NCBI RefSeq assembly: GCF_004115155.1
Contig: NZ_RDSM01000001.1
Span: 1,922,001 to 1,986,000, forward strand
DNA length: 64,000 bases
Reading direction: 5' to 3'
Source: Granulicella sibirica
Lineage (GTDB): Bacteria > Acidobacteriota > Terriglobia > Terriglobales > Acidobacteriaceae
A program made the position numbers and the translations under genes. The notes under the pieces were generated by a model, which was not told where the DNA came from, ran no database searches, and saw nothing but the letters and a program-made list of their open reading frames with translations. Positions 61,101-64,000 of this stretch are shown one piece after another; position 1 is the stretch's first letter; every line of letters begins with the position of its first letter.

Positions 61101-64000
61101 GTCTGCTGGGTGGCGAAGTGGAGGAAGGCGACCTCGCCGCCGGCGGGGATGGTGATGGAGTTCCAGCGGTAGGTAAGGACGGCATAGCTCAGGCCGCTCG
61201 GGAGCTGATAGGACGGGGTGACGGCGACGGGAGCTCCGGGGCCTTCGAAAGCCTCGCCGAGGGCGGGCTCCGAGTAGGGATAGGGGCTCGAGCCGGTGTC
61301 GTCGTTGGTGACGAGCGTGGTGTCGGCCGAGGAGAGAGACGCATCTCCGCTTGAGGTGGTAACGGAGATAGCGTTCAATCCGTTGGACGACTGCACCTGG
61401 CCGCTTACCTGAACGTCGACCGTGACGGGGGTGGTGCCGGGATTGGAGAGGATCTCGAGATAGCGTGCGAAGTACCCCGTGGAGGGCACGTAGATCTTAC
61501 GGGTGACGTTGAGCGAGTCGAGGTTCGACTGCGTGATGGCGAGCTGGCGTCCACCAATCGAGGTGACGGCGGTCGATGCGCCGATAAAGTCCGTGGCGGC
61601 GCCGTTCTGGAAGAGCGAGAGGTGGAAGGCGTTCTGGTAGGTCGGGTTGAAGAAGTTGTTGCTGACGAGATTGGGGTAGGTGGCACCATTGCCGATGGAG
61701 CCGTCGTGCTGCACGTCGTATGGGAAGCCGTTGAAGTCGGTGAGGGTCTGGCCGAGGGAGACGACGTTCGAGGTGAGCTGGATGTTGACGGTGACGATGT
61801 CGCCATCCTTGGTCACCGAACCCAGGGAAGTGCCACCGAGGCCGTGGCTGAGGTCCTGCGCCGTGACCTGGAAGGCTCCGGCGGGGACGCCGGTGATGGA
61901 GTAGTTGCCGCTTGCGTCGGTGCTTCCAGCGAGGGTGCTGGTGAGTCGTCCCTGGCTGACGAGGGTGACGCCGAGGTTGGCGGCGGCGGTGCCGTCGGGA
62001 TTGGAGACGGTGCCTTTGACGGTGGCGATCGCGAGATAGGAGATGTCCTGGGTGATGACCTGGCCGGAGGTTGCGAGGATGAGGGCTGCGGCGTAGTTGC
62101 GGAGGACCTGGTTGGGGTCGTAGACGTTGATGACGTACTCCCCGAGCGGGAGATTGAGGAACTGGTAGGAGCCGTCGGCGAGGGTGGTGAAGCGGGCGGC
62201 AGGCTGGCTGGTGCCGTAGAGGTAGATCTGCAGACCAGCCCCGGCGGCGGGGGTAGTGCCATCAGCCTGATAGATATGGCCTGCGATCTTGCCGGAGGGC
62301 TGGAGAGTGATGTTGACGTTCTGAGTTCCGTTGGGCGCGAGGGTGACGGTGCTCTGACCGGTGAGCTGGGTGGTGGGATCAGTTGCGTTGACGGTGACCT
62401 GGCCGGCGAGGACGTTGCTGAGCGTTACAGTGCCCTGCGCGCTGGTGGTGCCCTTATAGCCAACGTTGGTGTTGAAGCTGCTGGTCGCGGTGACGTTGAC
62501 GGCGGCGTCGGGGTTGCCGTTGGCCGTGACCACCGTGACGTTAATCGTGCCGACTCCGTCGAGGGTGACGTTGACGGTAAGTTGCTGGTTCGTGGTGGCG
62601 ATGGTCCCGTTGATATAGCCCTGGTCGCCCGTTGGCGTGTTCTGGGCGGCGACGGTGAAGGCACCTACGGGGACGGAGCGGAAGATATAGTGTCCCGTGG
62701 CGTCGGTCTGGGTAGTGGCGACGAGGCTTTCGAGCTGATTGGGAAGTGTGCCGTAGAGCTGGACGGGAGCGTTGGGTACCGGGGTCTTGCCGTCGGAGGC
62801 GAGGATAGTTCCGCTTATGGTTCCGCTCTGGACGAGCGTGACGTTGAGGGTGACCGTCTGGCCGGAGAGGCCGAGGGTTCCGGTGGTGGTTCCGCTGTAC
62901 CCGTTGGCTGCATCGACCTCGGCGCTGAGCTGGCCGACGGGAATGTTGTTGAAGGTGGCAGCTCCGGTGGAGCTTGTCGTGGCGGTGAAGGTCTGGACAC
63001 CGCTCGACGTTGTGACGTGCAGCGTAGTGGTGAGGCCGCTGAGGACGACACCCGAGGGCGCGGTGGCCTGGACGGTGACGGAACCTCCTGAAGAGAGGAC
63101 GATGTCCTGCGTCGTGGTGGCGGAGCCGGAGACGGTTACGCTGACGGTCGCCGCGGTGTTCGAGGCGGGATCGTAGGCCTGGAGGGTGTAGGCGCCGCCG
63201 GGGACGTCGGTGAACGAGTAAGCACCACTGCTGTTGCTAAGCGTCGAGACGGTCTGCGCGCCCATGTGCAGGTAGACAGTTATTCCGGGCAAGGGCGTGT
63301 GGTTGGTGTCAGAGCCGCGGACGGTGCCCTGGATGGCGCCAGAGGTGCCGATCATGATGTCCTGCGTGGTGGTCGTGCCGACGCTGACGAGAGGTGTGGC
63401 GAGGCCGGTGAGCAGGGTTCCGGTGATGCTGGCAACCTCGGCGTAGGTTCCGGCAGGGAGGCCGTTGATGGCGTAAGTGCCGTCGGCCTGGATGGGAATG
63501 GCGACGGTTCCGGTGAGCGATGGACTGGTGAAGGTGATGGTGCCGTTGGTGACGACCGTGGTTGCGTTGAGGCGAACGGTGCCCTGAACCTGACCGGTGT
63601 TGGAGAAGTTGACCGGCTGGAGGACGCCGGGGACAGCGGTCGTGAGCGAACCGTTGAAGGTGGGTGAGGCGACTTTCGTGATGGGGTGTATGGCGGAGAG
63701 GTTGAAGTTCTCGAGCGGGATCGCGATGGCGTCGCCGGCCCCGTCGAGATTGGTGTTGAATTGGAAGTTGCCGCTGCCATCCGATTTGTACTGATAGGTG
63801 CGGGCGAAGATCGGGTCGGCGCTCTGGAGGCTGACGAGGGCCGCGGGGATGGGAGTGGTGGTGTCACCGGCGTAGACGGTCCCACCTACCTGGCCGGTGA
63901 GGGCTGGAAGAGCAGCTACGGTGCTCGTGAGGTTCTGGGGGACGGCGAAGTTCTGGATGGCAGAAGCGTCAGCCGCGCTGAGACCAAGCAGGGCTTCCGG
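58172..64000 (-). CDS. Giant carboxypeptidase-regulatory-like repeat protein (partial, N-terminus beyond window)
   Basis: At least 1942 residues. I read the frame open to base 64000, past the Met at 63355, so the start is outside. It consists of a dozen or more beta-sandwich modules of about 75-100 residues opening with patterns such as GTISGTILASDGKTPVPNAP, IAGHIYQADGTTPAAGAGLQ and GTVTGTVTDGQNPLFNVQVS, the CarboxypepD_reg/Cna-B-like fold. A distinct domain (about 60900-61750) holds SLGQTLTDFNGFPYDVQHDG and ends with EGLTGLQSDELAAIQNFVIP; an edge-side relative (PEALLGLSAADASAIQNFAV) occurs at 63940-64000, so a unit of about 2.9 kb is repeated. The last roughly 110 residues are Pro/Arg-rich, have no repeat pattern and partly encode the dispersed repeat. 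Likely a surface or periplasmic adhesion-type protein. Confidence 0.8.
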   Translation of the reverse strand, partial: PEALLGLSAADASAIQNFAVPQNLTSTVAALPALTGQVGGTVYAGDTTTPIPAALVSLQSADPIFARTYQYKSDGSGNFQFNTNLDGAGDAIAIPLENFNLSAIHPITKVASPTFNGSLTTAVPGVLQPVNFSNTGQVQGTVRLNATTVVTNGTITFTSPSLTGTVAIPIQADGTYAINGLPAGTYAEVASITGTLLTGLATPLVSVGTTTTQDIMIGTSGAIQGTVRGSDTNHTPLPGITVYLHMGAQTVSTLSNSSGAYSFTDVPGGAYTLQAYDPASNTAATVSVTVSGSATTTQDIVLSSGGSVTVQATAPSGVVLSGLTTTLHVTTSSGVQTFTATTSSTGAATFNNIPVGQLSAEVDAANGYSGTTTGTLGLSGQTVTLNVTLVQSGTISGTILASDGKTPVPNAPVQLYGTLPNQLESLVATTQTDATGHYIFRSVPVGAFTVAAQNTPTGDQGYINGTIATTNQQLTVNVTLDGVGTINVTVVTANGNPDAAVNVTATSSFNTNVGYKGTTSAQGTVTLSNVLAGQVTVNATDPTTQLTGQSTVTLAPNGTQNVNITLQPSGKIAGHIYQADGTTPAAGAGLQIYLYGTSQPAARFTTLADGSYQFLNLPLGEYVINVYDPNQVLRNYAAALILATSGQVITQDISYLAIATVKGTVSNPDGTAAANLGVTLVSQGRLTSTLAGSTDASGNYSITGVPAGAFQVTAQDLSHGLGGTSLGSVTKDGDIVTVNIQLTSNVVSLGQTLTDFNGFPYDVQHDGSIGNGATYPNLVSNNFFNPTYQNAFHLSLFQNGAATDFIGASTAVTSIGGRQLAITQSNLDSLNVTRKIYVPSTGYFARYLEILSNPGTTPVTVDVQVSGQVQSSNGLNAISVTTSSGDASLSSADTTLVTNDDTGSSPYPYSEPALGEAFEGPGAPVAVTPSYQLPSGLSYAVLTYRWNSITIPAGGEVAFLHFATQQTNQGQAAASVARLYQLPPEGLTGLQSDELAAIQNFVIPQGGTSTLPAITVPSSGSVTGHVYAGDNQTLVPGALAVFTGTDLYLGATAFQLADRNGVFDLTSVPVASYTLQGTDPNTSVRSPIVNGTFAQGVSNSSNDIVFSNTGLITGTLNVPTGTAYSQASISLNSTNQTVGTINLTSANTFTFTGLLPGTYTLQLIAVPQYGNSSGSYFFVQQTVTITAGQATPVTVTLPAVGTVSGTFTDARGNPETHDIVQLTDTANTFSRLATTDSSGAFSLPQLPAGTYTLTGTDGTSGLTATATVTVTAGSTTTQNLQLATGATINLTVNYANGQPAPNTLVTIHRSMDAGNVYQAIGVTAADGTLPVTAVPIGAYQLVVYYPGETQYQGGAVSATSSGTVATNGEVIPMTIALPAVSTLTGTITTYSGTAAPSAVAILDYPGNGSAQVPTHSTTTATSSGTYTFPVVLASTSVQLGGQLNSGTYYQSQSTITTAASGQTLTQNIKLPVNTTVVVTVTDTNNNPVPQAYVTLDGTQPTTALYSYYSSLTTGNDGTVTFTNVPDASYSIQVSNSNGSFTGSGIIVVHTTDDGKTLPITVQNGYTGTISGTLLASDGATPAPPATYNVLLLDADTQDYIAQVTSTDGTFSFPNITVGHDGFTIQSQMTQSPTYTYGQPSPVNTTGNFTAQGQNLTANVTLPIPVLTGTIYQSDGSTPATNPNVQVTVPNEGTPVTFFGVSNAQGVYTAAVPAHDQASIIANANGLTTQAQYYIQTGDTIDHQDVILVPSGTVTGTVTDGQNPLFNVQVSVTSSGSTYTLFAQTDASGNYTLSGVATGTLTVVATYYQGCAATVTGTLANQGDTATINPVINTANCNTGPSSQLRPPSPSVPAVTFFADTRPADTRPAGTPPAGQPTLGCHSRRESAFSSAVACSEPLPILRSHPERSEGPPYPPLFSSLSPPATRSSATRPSTTAFGNPLP
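58339..58367. repeat. Dispersed 29-bp repeat, copy 2
   Basis: Identical to the 29 bases at 55613-55641. This copy lies inside the open frame of the giant gene, where it encodes part of its unusual C-terminus (GCHSRRESAFSSAVA). Confidence 0.75.

Noticed and set aside
61622..63091. 489-codon plus-strand open frame
   Set aside because: Antisense to the giant repeat gene, low complexity, no signal or family motif.

Overview
The window reads as a chromosome segment of an acidobacterium, most likely class Terriglobia (Granulicella, Terriglobus or Edaphobacter type). The clues are gene-family content: a large acidic-polysaccharide locus, an SBBP-repeat protein with a DUF7948-type N-terminus, giant carboxypeptidase-regulatory-like repeat proteins, exported sugar-acid enzymes, a cytochrome c/TPR fusion, and a dispersed repeat ending in a TTCGGGAATGACAA-type sequence. 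The genus is inference. No tRNA, rRNA, CRISPR array or replication origin was seen.

Positions 1-29430 and 32601-35192 form an exopolysaccharide locus. On the minus strand a probable operon runs from the GumC/Wzz-like chain-length protein (24228) through a degenerate BY-kinase-like ATPase, a short Wza-like export protein, two GT4 glycosyltransferases, a flippase and a GMC oxidoreductase to a small secreted protein (15113). Around it lie an O-antigen-ligase-like polymerase cut by the left edge, two large GT-C-like membrane proteins, the initiating polyprenyl glycosylphosphotransferase, another GT4, a GT9 and a GT8 transferase, a UppP lipid-carrier phosphatase, two tandem lipoproteins and three related secreted parallel beta-helix proteins. 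Together these could initiate, extend, flip, polymerise, export and trim or bind a polysaccharide.

A complete IS66 element (29570-32442, tnpA-tnpB-tnpC plus a small ORF) sits inside the locus, flanked by an 8-bp target duplication.

Positions 36397-49370 hold a sugar-acid module. A minus-strand operon encodes a Tat-exported mandelate-racemase-type dehydratase, a signal-peptide-bearing RraA-family protein, an MFS transporter, a YjhG/YagF-type pentonate dehydratase and a KdaD/XylX-like FAH-fold enzyme. Divergent to it is a second MFS transporter, followed by the SBBP-repeat protein. An ADH-SDR pair lies further on. The last two enzymes of the first operon suggest a Weimberg-type route from pentonate to 2-oxoglutarate semialdehyde.

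Positions 49721-53183 encode an acyltransferase-3 protein and a pentahaem cytochrome c/TPR fusion. Next comes a second intact insertion element, 53243-55292. It has 25-bp terminal inverted repeats (21/25 identical), a perfect 8-bp target duplication (GTTACGCT) and an IS1595-type transposase, and it carries two unrecognised passenger genes, one a coiled-coil plus winged-helix protein.

The right end (55744-64000, minus strand) is a three-gene translationally coupled set: a giant surface/periplasmic repeat protein that runs off the right edge, a cysteine-less thioredoxin-like protein, and a protein with three DsbA-like domains of which only the middle one keeps CxxC.
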